Numbered from the stretch's first letter, positions 34,115 through 44,630 are shown. The stretch is 64,000 nucleotides of DNA from Myxococcales bacterium (GCA_021806645.1 JAJZQX010000002.1:265957-329956); one strand, 5' to 3'. Notes: generated from the sequence alone by a model not told the origin. Numbers and translations: made by a program.

Positions 34115-34757
34115 GCGCTGCCCCACGCACCCAGCACTCGAGCGGCGCCCCCAGCCGGCCGAGCTGCTCGCTCGAGACCAGCTCGAAGCCGTCCGGCATG
34201 GGGGCGCCGAGGCCGCAGTGGACGGCGACGCGGGTGCCGGGCGGCAGCGTCGCCAGCCGGGCGGCCAGAGCGGTGGCGGCGGTGAGCTTGTCGGGAGCCG
34301 GCAGGGCCGGGTCGAGCCACTCGTCCGGCTCGGCCTCGCCCTCGGCGAACGGGTTGCAGACGTAGAAGGCGCCGTAGCGGTCGAGCGGCGCGGTGAGGAC
34401 GTCGGCCACGACGAAGCGGGCGGTGGCGAACCCGAGCCTGCGGGCCGCGTCGCGGGCCAGCCGGACCAGCCCCTGGCGCGCCTCCAGGCCGGTGAAGGTG
34501 GCGGCCGTGATCGCCGCCCCGACCAGGCAGAACTTGCCGGCTCCGGCGCCCAGGTCGGCCACCTCGGTCGCCCCGCCCCCGGTCAACCAGCGGGCGGCCC
34601 GGGCCGCCACCGCCACCGGCGTGAAGTGGAGCGCCGCCAGCGGCGCCAGCCGCTCGCCGAAGAGCCGGTCGAAGCGGGCGTCGGTGGGGAGCCGGCCGGC
34701 CGCCAGCTGCCCGGCCAGCGCCGCCTCCCAGCCCGGCTCGTCGCGGTCTCGCGCCAC
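34104..34757 (-). CDS. Class I SAM-dependent methyltransferase
   Basis: The 217-residue protein has an N-terminal helical part (AALAGQLAAGRLPTDARFDRLFGERL). The Rossmann methyltransferase core follows: motif I VADLGAGAGKFCLVGA, motif II FTGLEARQGLVRLAR, and motif post-I RFVVADVLTAPL, then YGAFYVCNPFAEGE, where NPF is in the position of the (D/N)PPF/Y-type motif. The NPF tripeptide would fit amine or base methylation, but substrate is unknown. It follows gloA by 19 bp on the same strand. Confidence 0.78.
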   Translation of the reverse strand: MARDRDEPGWEAALAGQLAAGRLPTDARFDRLFGERLAPLAALHFTPVAVAARAARWLTGGGATEVADLGAGAGKFCLVGAAITAATFTGLEARQGLVRLARDAARRLGFATARFVVADVLTAPLDRYGAFYVCNPFAEGEAEPDEWLDPALPAPDKLTAATALAARLATLPPGTRVAVHCGLGAPMPDGFELVSSEQLGRLGAPLECWVRGAARRW

Positions 34758-34776
34758 CCGTCCCGCTCTCGCCCGG

Positions 34777-35163
34777 TCAGGGCCTGCGCTGGATCAGCTC
34801 GATCTTGTAGCCGTCCGGGTCCTGCACGAAGGCGATGACGGTGGTGCCGTGCTTCATTGGCCCGGCCTCGCGGGTGACCACGCCGCCACGCCGCTTGATC
34901 TCGCTGCAGGCGGCCGCCGCGTCGGGCACCTCCAGCGCCACGTGGCCGAAGCCGGCGCCGAGGTCGTAGCGGTCGGTGCCCCAGTTGAAGGTGAGCTCGA
35001 TGGCCGCCTGCTCCGACTCCGGGCCGTAGCCGACGAACGCCAGCGTGAACCTGCCGTCGGGGTAGTCGTGGCGGCGCAGCAGCGTCATGCCCAGCACCTC
35101 GGTGTAGAAGCGGATCGAGCGCTCCAGGTCGCCGACGCGGAGCATGGTGTGGAGGATGCGCAT
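34777..35163 (-). CDS. gloA: Lactoylglutathione lyase (glyoxalase I)
   Basis: GloA isomerises the methylglyoxal-glutathione adduct to S-lactoylglutathione for detoxification. The 128-residue protein is typical: [24 protein letters not shown] with first metal His, [25 protein letters not shown] with Glu and His, and [15 protein letters not shown] with the last Glu. The metal ligands H, E, H and E are all visible. It is flanked by a YcaQ-type gene and a methyltransferase gene on the same strand. Confidence 0.95.
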   Translation of the reverse strand: MRILHTMLRVGDLERSIRFYTEVLGMTLLRRHDYPDGRFTLAFVGYGPESEQAAIELTFNWGTDRYDLGAGFGHVALEVPDAAAACSEIKRRGGVVTREAGPMKHGTTVIAFVQDPDGYKIELIQRRP

Positions 35164-35172
35164 GCCGCTTCC

Positions 35173-36378
35173 TTAGCGCTTCCTCACCTCGGCGGCGAGG
35201 GCCGCCGCCAGCCCACCCCGCCGCGCCACCCGGACGCCGTCCAGGCCGAGCCAGGTGGCCTGCTGCCCGAGCTCGGCGGACAGCGGACCGGCCACCTCGC
35301 CGGCCCGGTGACCCGGCTCGAGGTGGGCGGCCAGCACCAGGAGCCGCCGCGCCTCCCGGTCGGCGCGCAGGTCGAGCCGCGCCACCAGCCGGTCGCCGAG
35401 GAGGAAGGGGAGGACGTAGTAGCCCCAGCGCCGCTTCGACGCCGGCGTGTAGATCTCGAGCCGGTGGTCCAGGCCGAAGAGGCGCAAGGCCCGCGGCCGG
35501 AACCAGACCACCGGGTCGAACGGCGAGAGGAGCGCGGCCGCCTCGAGCCGGCGGGGGAGGGTGGCCTCGGCGTGCAGCAGGGCCGGCTCGCGCCAGCCCT
35601 CGACGCGAACCTCGCGGAGCGTCCCGGCCTCGCACAGCTCGGCCAGCCGCGGCCGGGCCTCGGCGGTGCCCATGCGGAAGTAGTCGGCCAGGTCGCGGAC
35701 GGTGCCGACGCCATGGGCACGGGCGGCGATGGCGAGCAGCGCGCGGCGCGCCTCGTCGGGCGCCACCCGGCGGTCCAGGTGCTCGGCCGCGATCACCCGC
35801 TCCGCCAGGTCGTACTCGCGCGCCATGCTGCGCCGGCGCCCCGCCACCGCCAGCAGGCCGCGGCCGAAGAAGGACTCCAGGGTGGCGCGCGGGACGGTCC
35901 CGAACCAGGTCTCGGGGAGCTTGCGTTCGGAGCCGGTGGGGTGCCGCAGGTCCTCGGCCGAGAGCGGCCCGCGCCGGCGCACCTCGGCCAGCACCTCCTC
36001 GGCGTACCCGGGATGGCGGGCCAGCACCTGCTCGAAGCCGTGAGGGCGGAGCCGGTGCGTCTCCATGCGGTGGCGCAGCAGCGGCCAGGTCTCCACCGGC
36101 ACGATGGAGGCCTCGTGGGCCCAGCGCTCGGTGAGGGCGCGGCGCCGGTAGGTGAGGTGGTCGAGCAGGGTCCGGTCGTACGGGCCGAGCCGGGAGAAGA
36201 GCGGCTGGTAGTGGGCCGGGACCAGCACCCCCACCGAGTCGAACTGGAGGAGGCCGAGCCGGCGCACCGTCGCCAGCAGGTGGCGGGCGGTGGGCCGGGC
36301 CGGCCGGGGCCGGTCGAACCCCTGCGCGGCCAGCGCCAGGCGGCGGGCCTGGTCGAGCGAGAGGTCGGCGCGGGTCAC
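35173..36378 (-). CDS. YcaQ/AlkX family DNA glycosylase (winged-helix, HTH_42)
   Basis: This family opens interstrand crosslinks and removes bulky alkylpurines. The 401-residue protein has the catalytic QxD in LGLLQFDSVGVLVPAHY, RTLLDHLTYRRRALTERWAHEASIVP, YDLAERVI, winged-helix repeats around LLAIAARAHGVGTVRDLADYF, and the domain-typical LLSPFDPVVWFRPRALRLFG and YYVLPFLLGDRLVARLDL. Length and motif order match E. coli YcaQ (about 410 aa). Start 36378 begins just before the domain. Confidence 0.88.
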   Translation of the reverse strand: MTRADLSLDQARRLALAAQGFDRPRPARPTARHLLATVRRLGLLQFDSVGVLVPAHYQPLFSRLGPYDRTLLDHLTYRRRALTERWAHEASIVPVETWPLLRHRMETHRLRPHGFEQVLARHPGYAEEVLAEVRRRGPLSAEDLRHPTGSERKLPETWFGTVPRATLESFFGRGLLAVAGRRRSMAREYDLAERVIAAEHLDRRVAPDEARRALLAIAARAHGVGTVRDLADYFRMGTAEARPRLAELCEAGTLREVRVEGWREPALLHAEATLPRRLEAAALLSPFDPVVWFRPRALRLFGLDHRLEIYTPASKRRWGYYVLPFLLGDRLVARLDLRADREARRLLVLAAHLEPGHRAGEVAGPLSAELGQQATWLGLDGVRVARRGGLAAALAAEVRKR

Positions 36379-36403
36379 GAGCCGGCCCGGTGGCCGGCCG
36401 CGC

Positions 36404-37750
36404 TCACTTCAGCACCTGGTCGATGGTGACGAGGTCCACCAGCCCGTCGCAGTTGTAGAGCGCCGGGATCACCTTCTCCGGCCGGTGGCGGCGGCGCAGC
36501 TCGGCCACCTTCTCGGTGCCGGCCCGGTAGGCCGGCAGGTACATCCGCCCCAGCAGCGGGTGGCGACCCCAGGCGCCGGAGAGCTTGTCGGCCCGCTCGG
36601 CGGAGCAGAGGAAGTCGCGCCGCAGCGTGGCGGCCACCTCGGCCTGGGGCAGCCCCTGGCGCCAGGTGAGCCACGACGACTGGTTCTTGGCGTCGTCCTG
36701 CAGGAGCGCCAGCAGCGTGCCGAGCTGCAGGTCGGCCCCGGGGAGCTGCTCCACCTCGGTGACGCCGAAGGCCATGAGGATGGCGTTGTTGGCGATCCCC
36801 TCGGAGAGCGCGGCGCCGCGCGTGTTCATGGTGAGCACGGTGGCCTCGAAGCCCAGCTTCCCGGCGACGTGGAGCCCCTGCGTGAGCGCGAAGTTGGTGA
36901 CGTGGCCCGGCACCACCTCGTGGCTGACCAGCTGGGCGAACTCGGGGACCGAGATCTCCAGCGAGGCGTTGATCTCGTAGGTGGCCTCGTACTGCGGCGA
37001 GCCGTCGGCGTTGCGGGCGCGCCCCACGTAGTTCATCGAGCCGGAGAACCAGGCGTCGGCGATGGGGAGGAAGGTGATGTTGGCGCGCGGGACGTCGCGC
37101 AGCGACGCGGGCAGGTGGGGGAGCAGGTGGCGGCGCGTCCCCTCGTCGAGCTGGGCGATGAAGGCGTCGGCCAGCTGGGCGATCGACTTCTTCGGCACCA
37201 GCCGGTCGGCGCGCCAGGCGTCCACGGCGGCCAGCAGCTCGTCGGCGCTTCCGGAGCGGTAGCCGGCCTTGGCGAGCAACTCGGCCACGCGCCGGCGCTT
37301 CTCGTCGGGGCGCGACGGCTCGGGTGGCCTGCCGGTGGAGGTGACCACGCAGCGGTCGTAGTCGAGCTTCGGCCCGCGGCCGAGCAGCTCCTGCCCGAGT
37401 TCCCACATGGCCTGCAGGCTGTCGGCCATGCCGGAGAGGTAGGCGCCGCGCAGGTCGCCGGCCTGGCCGGCCAGCCGGGAGAGGGCCTTCACCGCCGCGG
37501 CCACGTCCACCGCCGAGAGGTAGGCGTCCACCGCCGCCAGGTCCGGGACCTTGGCGACCACGCCGCCCGCCTTGCGGAGCGCCGCGGCGGCCGGGTGGGT
37601 GTAGGCGGGCGGGAGCGGTTCGCTGGAGAACCAGCTGTCGGCGATGAAGCGGCCGGTGCCGGAGGGGTCGAGGACGTCGCCGCCGAAGAGCGCGTCGATG
37701 CCGAGGATGGCGGTGGCGGTGGTGCGGGTCAGCAGGGTCTCGTCGAGCAT
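36404..37750 (-). CDS. Putative zinc metallopeptidase-like protein (HEVVPGH)
   Basis: The 448-residue protein is mainly helical. It carries LVSHEVVPGHVTNFALTQGL at about two-thirds of its length, which resembles the HE-x-x-P-G-H core of DUF885-type gluzincins, and a downstream RGAALSEGIANNAILMAFG that may supply the third ligand Glu. An FxxxxDAWFSGSMNYVGRA segment precedes it. I cannot name a substrate. It has no signal peptide and is probably cytoplasmic. ATG 37750 has AGAGG seven bases upstream. It diverges from the OPT transporter (37859) with 108 bp between, which invites a peptide-related role, but that is inference. Confidence 0.65.
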   Translation of the reverse strand: MLDETLLTRTTATAILGIDALFGGDVLDPSGTGRFIADSWFSSEPLPPAYTHPAAAALRKAGGVVAKVPDLAAVDAYLSAVDVAAAVKALSRLAGQAGDLRGAYLSGMADSLQAMWELGQELLGRGPKLDYDRCVVTSTGRPPEPSRPDEKRRRVAELLAKAGYRSGSADELLAAVDAWRADRLVPKKSIAQLADAFIAQLDEGTRRHLLPHLPASLRDVPRANITFLPIADAWFSGSMNYVGRARNADGSPQYEATYEINASLEISVPEFAQLVSHEVVPGHVTNFALTQGLHVAGKLGFEATVLTMNTRGAALSEGIANNAILMAFGVTEVEQLPGADLQLGTLLALLQDDAKNQSSWLTWRQGLPQAEVAATLRRDFLCSAERADKLSGAWGRHPLLGRMYLPAYRAGTEKVAELRRRHRPEKVIPALYNCDGLVDLVTIDQVLK

Positions 37751-37858
37751 GGCCTCACCTCTAAATGAGGTTGGGAGAGATATCACGTCGATCCGGCGTC
37801 GCCCCCCGGCTAGACTGCGCCGCCAGCGGGGCCCCGGGGGGCCCAGACCGGAGACCGG

Positions 37859-39871
37859 ATGGAAGCCACCGAGACGAGATCGCTCCCCGAGAACGCCTAC
37901 CTGCCGCTCGCCCCGGGCGAGAGCTACCGGCCCATGGTGCCGGCCAGCGCCAGCGTCCCCGAGACGACGTGGCGCTCGGTGCTCTGGGGCGTCTTCCTCT
38001 GCGTCATCTTCACCGCCGCCTCGGCCTACTCCGGCCTCAAGGTCGGGCAGGTGATGGAGGCGGCCATCCCCATCTCGATCCTGGCCATCGGGCTGGGGCG
38101 GGTCTACGCGCGCCGCTCCACGCTGCTGGAGAACGTCATCATCACCGGCATCGGCGGCGTCTCCGGCTCGGTGGTGGCGGGGGCGGTCTTCACGCTCCCG
38201 GCGCTCTACATCCTCCAGCTCGATCCGCACCCCTGGCAGACCATCTTCATCTGCATTGCCGGCGGCATGCTGGGCGTCCTCTTCCTGCTGCCGCTGCGCC
38301 GCTACTTCGTGCGCGAGACCCACGGGCAGTTCCCCTACCCGGAGGCGACCGCCATCACCGAGGTGCTGGTGACCGGCGAGAAGGGCGGCTCGCAGGCCGC
38401 GCTGCTGCTCCAGGCCACCGGCATCGCCGCCGCCTACGACTTCTTCGTCACCACCTTCCAGGTCTGGAAGGAGACCGTCGACCTGCGCTTCCTCCCGGCG
38501 GTGGAGGGGCTGGCCCAGAAGGCCAGGATGGCGCTCTCCTTCGACGCGCTCGGCTTCATCCTCGGCCTCGGCTACGTGATGGGGCTGCGCTCGTCGCTGC
38601 TGCTCTGCGCCGGCGGCGTGCTCTCCAACCTGGTGCTGGTGCCGCTCATCTGGTTCGTCGGCAGCCACCTCCCCGAGGCCGTCTACCCGGGCACCACCCC
38701 CATCTCGGCGATGGACGCCGGCCAGGTCTTCCGCAGCTACGTCCGGCTCATCGGCGTGGGGGCCATCGCCACCGCCGGCATCTTCGGGATCTTGAAGTCC
38801 CTCAAGATCGTGGTCGGCTCCTTCTCCATCGCGGTGAAGGCCTTCCGGGCCGGCGGCGAGCAGGCGCTCGAGCGGACCGACCGCGACGTCTCGGTGATGA
38901 CCATCCTGGCCGGGGTGGTGATCTCGGCGCTGGCGGTGGCCGTCTTCCTCGGCAACCTCGGCGTCACCGCGGCCGTGCTGCTGGTGGGGCTGCTGCTGGT
39001 GCTCCTCTTCTCCTTCTTCTTCACCTCGGTGGCCGCCAACGCCATCGCCACCACCGCCCGCAACCCGGTCTCCGGCATGACCATGCTCACGGTCATCGTC
39101 TCCTCGGTGGTGCTGCTCGAGTTCGGCCTCACCGGCCGGACCGGCATGTTCTTCGTGATGGCCATCGCCGGCATGGTCTGCACCGCGCTCTCGGTCTCCG
39201 GCCAGACCGTCACCGACCTCAAGGTCGGCTACTGGCTCGGCTCGACGCCGCGGGCGCAGGAGCGGGTCAAGTTCCTCGGCGTGGTGGTGGCCTCGGTGGT
39301 GGTGGGGATCGTCATCGTGCTGCTGGCCCGCTACTTCCAGTTCGGCGAGGCGGCCCCCGGCGACACCCGCCCGGTGCTGGCCTCGCCGCAGGCGGCCCTC
39401 ATGAAGGTGCTGGTGGAGGGGTTCATGAGCCACCAGCCGGTCGCCTACCTGCTCTTCGCCGCCGGAGCCATCGTCGCCGTCATCATGGAGATGCTCTCCA
39501 TCCCGGCGCTCACCTTCGCGCTCGGCATGTACCTGCCGCTCGAGCTCAACTCGCCGGCGCTGGTGGGCGGGTTCATCGCCCACTTCCTCACCCGGCGGTC
39601 GGAGCGGGTGGGCGGTGAAGCCGGGCGGACCATGCGCGAGCGGGGCGTGGTGGTGGCCTCGGGGCTGCTGGCCGGCGGCGCGCTGGGCGGCGTCTTCGGC
39701 GCGGCCATGCGGACCATCCCGGGCTTCAGCGAGGACTGGGTGAAGCTGCCCTTCTACGACCACCAGGCCACCTCGCAGACGGTGAGCCTGCTGGCCTTCG
39801 CGGCGCTCTGCGCCTACCTCTGGTTCGCGTCGGTGAAGCGCGAGAAGCAGGCCGCGCGAGCGGGAGGATAG
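37859..39871 (+). CDS. OPT family oligopeptide transporter, copy 1
   Basis: The 670-residue inner-membrane protein with about 15 hydrophobic segments belongs to the oligopeptide transporter (OPT) superfamily, which moves peptides or metal chelates with protons. Recognisable are PENAYLPLAPGESYRPMVPAS, the segment SAYSGLKVGQVMEAAIPISI, FPYPEATAITEVLVTGEKGG, NAIATTARNPVSGMTML, and LTFALGMYLPLELNSPALVGGF near the C-terminus. A close paralogue follows 5 bp downstream with the same motifs, so this is a tandem duplication in one operon. Substrate is unknown; the bacterial iron-siderophore or peptide role is possible. Confidence 0.9.
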   Translation: MEATETRSLPENAYLPLAPGESYRPMVPASASVPETTWRSVLWGVFLCVIFTAASAYSGLKVGQVMEAAIPISILAIGLGRVYARRSTLLENVIITGIGGVSGSVVAGAVFTLPALYILQLDPHPWQTIFICIAGGMLGVLFLLPLRRYFVRETHGQFPYPEATAITEVLVTGEKGGSQAALLLQATGIAAAYDFFVTTFQVWKETVDLRFLPAVEGLAQKARMALSFDALGFILGLGYVMGLRSSLLLCAGGVLSNLVLVPLIWFVGSHLPEAVYPGTTPISAMDAGQVFRSYVRLIGVGAIATAGIFGILKSLKIVVGSFSIAVKAFRAGGEQALERTDRDVSVMTILAGVVISALAVAVFLGNLGVTAAVLLVGLLLVLLFSFFFTSVAANAIATTARNPVSGMTMLTVIVSSVVLLEFGLTGRTGMFFVMAIAGMVCTALSVSGQTVTDLKVGYWLGSTPRAQERVKFLGVVVASVVVGIVIVLLARYFQFGEAAPGDTRPVLASPQAALMKVLVEGFMSHQPVAYLLFAAGAIVAVIMEMLSIPALTFALGMYLPLELNSPALVGGFIAHFLTRRSERVGGEAGRTMRERGVVVASGLLAGGALGGVFGAAMRTIPGFSEDWVKLPFYDHQATSQTVSLLAFAALCAYLWFASVKREKQAARAGG

Positions 39872-39876
39872 CGGCC

Positions 39877-41955
39877 ATGAGCCAGCCGAACGAGAGCCCG
39901 GCGGCGGGCCGGCCGGCCGGCCTGCCGGAGAACGCCTTCCGCCCGCTGGAGCCGGGCGAGACCTACCAGCCGCTGGTGCCGGCCAGCGCCTCGCCGCCCG
40001 AGGTCACGGCACGGACCGTGGTGCAGGGGGTGATCTGGTCGGCGGTCTTCTCCGCCGCCGCCACCTACATCGCGCTCAAGCTGGGGCAGGGGATCGAGTC
40101 GGCCATCCCCATCGCCATCCTCACGGTGGGGCTCTCGGCCATGCTGGCGCGCACGCTGGGCCGGGCCTCGACGCTGCTCGAGAACGTCAACGTGCTGGCC
40201 ATCGGCGCCACCTCGGGCATCGTCGCCGGCGGCTCGGTCTTCACCATGCCGGCGGTCTACATCCTCGGGCTCGAGGGGCGCTCCGGCTTCTGGCAGATCT
40301 TCATCGTCCCCCTGCTCGGGGCCGTGCTGGGCGTCTTCCTGCTGGTCCCGTTCCGCCGCTACTTCACGCTCGACCTGCACGGCAAGCTGCCGTTCCCGGA
40401 GGCGCGCGCCACCACCGAGATCCTGGTGGCCGGCAACCGCGGCGGGCGCAGCGCCGTGGTGCTGGCCTGGTCGGCGGCCACGGCGGCGGTCTACGACTTC
40501 GCCGGGCCGACCCTGAAGCTCTTCTCCGACACCTTCTCGACCGCGGCCATCGGCCCGCTGGCCGGCTTCACCGAGCGGACCCGGGCCGTCTTCTCCATGA
40601 ACACCTCGGCCGCCATCTTCGGCCTCGGCTACATCATGGGGGTCGACTACGCCGCCATCATCCTGGCCGGCTCGCTGGTCTCCTTCTTCGCGCTGGTGCC
40701 GCTCTTCGCCTGGTTCGGCCCGCACCTGGCGGGCCTGCTGGCGCCGGCCACCGAGCCGCTCAGCGCCATGTCGGCCGACGCCATCTTCGCGACCTGGGTG
40801 CGCCCCATCGGCATCGGCGGCATCTTCGCGGCCGGGGTCATCTCCATCCTCAAGATGTCGCCGGTGATCGTGCAGGCCGGCCGGCAGGCGGTGACCGAGG
40901 TGGCGCGGCTGGCCCGCGGCGGCGCGGTGGCGGCCACCGAGCGGACCGATCGCGCCCTGCCCATGTCGCTCGACCTGCTCGGCATCGCCGGGATCGGGCT
41001 GGCGATCTTCGCCTACTTCCGCCTCTCGGTGCTGGCGGGCGATGCGCGCGCCACGGTCCTGGCGCTGGTGGCCACCCTGCTGACGCTGGGCGTCTCCTTC
41101 CTCTTCGCCGCCGTCTCGGCCTGGGCCATCGCCCTCATCTCCATCACCCCCATCTCCGGGATGACGCTGACCACGCTCATCATCACCGCGGTGGCGCTCT
41201 CGGCGCTGGGGCTCTCCGGTCCGAGCGGCATGCTCCAGACGTTGCTCATCGGCGGGGTGGTCTGCACCGCCCTCTCCATGAGCGGCTCGCTGGTGACCCA
41301 GTACAAGATCGGCCACTGGCTGGGCGCCACGCCGCGCACCATCGAGGTGGCCAACATCCTCGGCTCGGTGGTGGCCTCGGCCGCCACCACCGCGGTGATC
41401 ATGCTGATGGCGCAGGTCTACGGCTTCTCGCCGGACGCCGCCCACCCGCACGCGCTGCCGGCGCCGCAGCCCAACGCCATGGCCGCGGTGCTGCGCGGCG
41501 TGATGGGGGGCGGGGGAGCGCCCTGGTTCCTCTACGCCGTCGGGGCCGTCTTCGCGGTGGCCGTGGAGCTCTGCGGCGTCTCGGGCCTGGCCTTCGCGCT
41601 CGGCATGTACCTCCCCATGGATCTCAACTCGCCGCTGGTGGTCGGCGCGGCGGTGGCCTGGCTGCTGCGCCGCTCGTCGAAGGACGGCGCCGTGGCCTCG
41701 GCCCGCCACGAGCAGGGGACGCTCATCGCCTCCGGCTTCATCGCCGGCGGGGCGCTGGTGGGGGTCTTCGCCGCGCTGCTCAAGTTCGTCGAGGACCGGA
41801 CCGCCACCGCCTTCGTGCCCGACCTGACCAACCTGCCCGGCCTCGGGCCGGCGCTGGCCGCGTGGTCCAACTGGAGCGGCCTCCTCGCCTTCGCGCTCCT
41901 GTCACTCGGAGTCTACGTGCTGGGCCGCCGCGCCGCGCCGGCGCCCACCCCCTGA
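39877..41955 (+). CDS. OPT family oligopeptide transporter, copy 2
   Basis: At 692 residues this is the paralogue of the gene just upstream. Shared motifs are PENAFRPLEPGETYQPLVPAS, AATYIALKLGQGIESAIPIA, LPFPEARATTEILVAGNRGG, SVWAIALISITPISGMTL-like core and LAFALGMYLPMDLNSPLVVGAA. Differences are spread along the whole protein, so the duplication is old. The two could form separate transporters with different substrates or one hetero-complex. The pepT start lies 29 bp after the stop, which makes an operon of two peptide transporters and a peptidase plausible. Confidence 0.9.
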   Translation: MSQPNESPAAGRPAGLPENAFRPLEPGETYQPLVPASASPPEVTARTVVQGVIWSAVFSAAATYIALKLGQGIESAIPIAILTVGLSAMLARTLGRASTLLENVNVLAIGATSGIVAGGSVFTMPAVYILGLEGRSGFWQIFIVPLLGAVLGVFLLVPFRRYFTLDLHGKLPFPEARATTEILVAGNRGGRSAVVLAWSAATAAVYDFAGPTLKLFSDTFSTAAIGPLAGFTERTRAVFSMNTSAAIFGLGYIMGVDYAAIILAGSLVSFFALVPLFAWFGPHLAGLLAPATEPLSAMSADAIFATWVRPIGIGGIFAAGVISILKMSPVIVQAGRQAVTEVARLARGGAVAATERTDRALPMSLDLLGIAGIGLAIFAYFRLSVLAGDARATVLALVATLLTLGVSFLFAAVSAWAIALISITPISGMTLTTLIITAVALSALGLSGPSGMLQTLLIGGVVCTALSMSGSLVTQYKIGHWLGATPRTIEVANILGSVVASAATTAVIMLMAQVYGFSPDAAHPHALPAPQPNAMAAVLRGVMGGGGAPWFLYAVGAVFAVAVELCGVSGLAFALGMYLPMDLNSPLVVGAAVAWLLRRSSKDGAVASARHEQGTLIASGFIAGGALVGVFAALLKFVEDRTATAFVPDLTNLPGLGPALAAWSNWSGLLAFALLSLGVYVLGRRAAPAPTP

Positions 41956-41984
41956 ACCGCCTCGCCACCTCGGAGCCCACCGCC

Positions 41985-43277
41985 GTGAAGCCCGCCCGCC
42001 GCCAGGAATCCGCCCTCGATCGCTTCCTCCGCTACGCGCGGATCGACACCCAGTCGGCCGAGGACGCGCCGCGGGTGCCGAGCACCAGGAAGCAGCTCGA
42101 CCTGGCCCGCCTGCTGCTGGCCGAGCTTAAGGGGCTGGGGGTGAAGCGGGCCAGGCTCGACGCCCACGGCTACGTGATGGCCACCATCCCGTCCAACCTG
42201 CCGCCCGGCCACCCGGCCTTCGGAAAGGTGGCCCGGGTCGGGCTCATCGCCCACCTCGACACCTCCCCCTCGGCCTCGGGCGCGGGGGTCAAGCCCCGGG
42301 TCTTCACCTACCGTGGAGGGGATATCCGGCTCTCGGGCAACCGCGAGGTGGTGATCCGGGCCCGGGAGAACCCGGAGCTGAAGAAGCAGGTCGGGAAGCG
42401 GATCGTGACCTCGGACGGGACCACGCTGCTCGGCGCCGACGACAAGGCGGGGGTCGCCGCCATCATGACCCTGGCGGCGCAGCTGGCCGGGCTGGAGGCG
42501 CCGCTCCACGGCGAGGTGCAGCTCGCCTTCACGCCAGACGAGGAGGTGGGGCGGGGCACGGCCCACTTCGACCTGGCGCGCTTCGCCGCCGACGTGGCCT
42601 ACACCTTCGACGGCGGTACGCTGGGCGAGCTGAACAAGGAGACCTTCAGCGCCGACGGCGCCACCATCACCGTCCACGGCCGGAACATCCACCCGGGCGA
42701 GGCCAAGGGGGTGATGGTCAACGCGCTGCGGGCGCTGGCCGACGTCATCGTCCGGCTGCCGCGCGAACTCTCGCCGGAGCGGACCGAGGGGCACCAGGGG
42801 TTCATCCACCCGCACGCCGCCACGGGCGAGGAGGCGCTGGCCTCCGTGAAGCTGCTGCTGCGCGACTTCGACGTGGCCGGCCTGAAGCGCCAGAAGAGGC
42901 TGCTGGAAGGGATCCTCAGGGAGGTGCGCCCGCTCCACCCCGGGGCGCGCCTCGTGCTCGAGGTGAAGGCGAGCTACCGGAACATGCGCGACCGGCTGGC
43001 GCAGGTGCCCGAGGTGACCGGCGCGCTCGAGGAGGCGACGCGCCGGGCCGGGGTGAAGCCGCGCTGGGTCCCCATCCGCGGCGGCACCGACGGCTCGCGC
43101 CTCACCGCCATGGGGCTGCCGACGCCCAACGTCTTCGCCGGCGGCCAGAACTTCCACGGGCCGACCGAGTGGCTGGCGGTGGAGGGGCTGGAGAAGGCGG
43201 TGCTGACCGGGCGCCACCTGGTCGAGGTCTGGGTGGAGCTGGGCGCGAAGCGGAAGTCAGGGCCCTTCTGGCTGTAA
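41985..43277 (+). CDS. pepT: Peptidase T (tripeptide aminopeptidase)
   Basis: PepT is an M20 zinc aminopeptidase releasing the N-terminal residue of tripeptides. The 430-residue protein has RFLRYARIDTQSAEDAPRVPST at the start, metal ligands in GLIAHLDTSPSASG and LLGADDKAGVAAIMT, catalytic and metal Glu in LAFTPDEEVGRGTAHFD, FDGGTLGELNKETFSADGA, IHPGEAKGVMVNAL and RGGTDGSRLTAMGLPTPN. The GTG at 41985 has GGAG nine bases upstream. It follows the two OPT genes closely, so uptake and cleavage of short peptides is a reasonable inferred pairing. Confidence 0.94.
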   Translation: MKPARRQESALDRFLRYARIDTQSAEDAPRVPSTRKQLDLARLLLAELKGLGVKRARLDAHGYVMATIPSNLPPGHPAFGKVARVGLIAHLDTSPSASGAGVKPRVFTYRGGDIRLSGNREVVIRARENPELKKQVGKRIVTSDGTTLLGADDKAGVAAIMTLAAQLAGLEAPLHGEVQLAFTPDEEVGRGTAHFDLARFAADVAYTFDGGTLGELNKETFSADGATITVHGRNIHPGEAKGVMVNALRALADVIVRLPRELSPERTEGHQGFIHPHAATGEEALASVKLLLRDFDVAGLKRQKRLLEGILREVRPLHPGARLVLEVKASYRNMRDRLAQVPEVTGALEEATRRAGVKPRWVPIRGGTDGSRLTAMGLPTPNVFAGGQNFHGPTEWLAVEGLEKAVLTGRHLVEVWVELGAKRKSGPFWL

Positions 43278-43318
43278 TCGGCATTGATCGCCCTGTACCG
43301 GTCCCAGTCGGGGTTGCG

Positions 43319-43602
43319 GCGATGGTCTTTCGCGGCTTCTTCACCTGACCACGCGCCTTGGCCTGCCTCTCTGGCAAGAGCCGGAGCGCCGCCTGGAGCA
43401 CCTGCTCGGTCGTGGCGTTCGGGATGGCGTGCGAGAGGCCGTCCCTGGCCTTCTCCAGCTCCCGAGGGAACTCCCGGCTGACCGAGACCTGAAGCCGGCG
43501 CAGGTCCGCGGTGAGCGGCTCGACGTCGTCGCGGGTGGGAGGAGCCGAGGTCCGAGCGGGTTGGGCTGGCACAAGTCCAAACGTTTGGACTGGCTCACCG
43601 GC
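43319..43602 (-). pseudogene. Remnant of HNH-endonuclease family gene, copy 2
   Basis: The minus frame repeats the block of copy 1 (620-871): [33 protein letters not shown] and a variant RGQVKKPRK. The frame continues into the pepT 3' end and has no HNH domain and no proper N-terminal region. Over about 250 bp the DNA matches copy 1 closely, with mostly single-base differences. The 336-bp gap between pepT and the ABC gene holds only this remnant and an 18-bp palindrome. Like copy 1, it sits directly downstream of a plus-strand gene. Confidence 0.6.
43574..43591. repeat. Perfect 18-bp palindrome
   Basis: AGTCCAAACGTTTGGACT is a perfect palindrome lying 23 bp beyond the ABC-gene stop, within the upstream part of HNH remnant copy 2. 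Lower GC than its surroundings. It may be a protein-binding site or a remnant of the element; no function can be assigned. Confidence 0.5.
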
Positions 43603-43613
43603 CGGGCTCGCCG

Positions 43614-44630
<1,017 letters not shown>

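Noticed and set aside
33967..34320. ORFs overlapping the RHH gene end and methyltransferase on the minus strand
   Set aside because: The methyltransferase frame (34104-34757) has clear motifs; the other frames do not.
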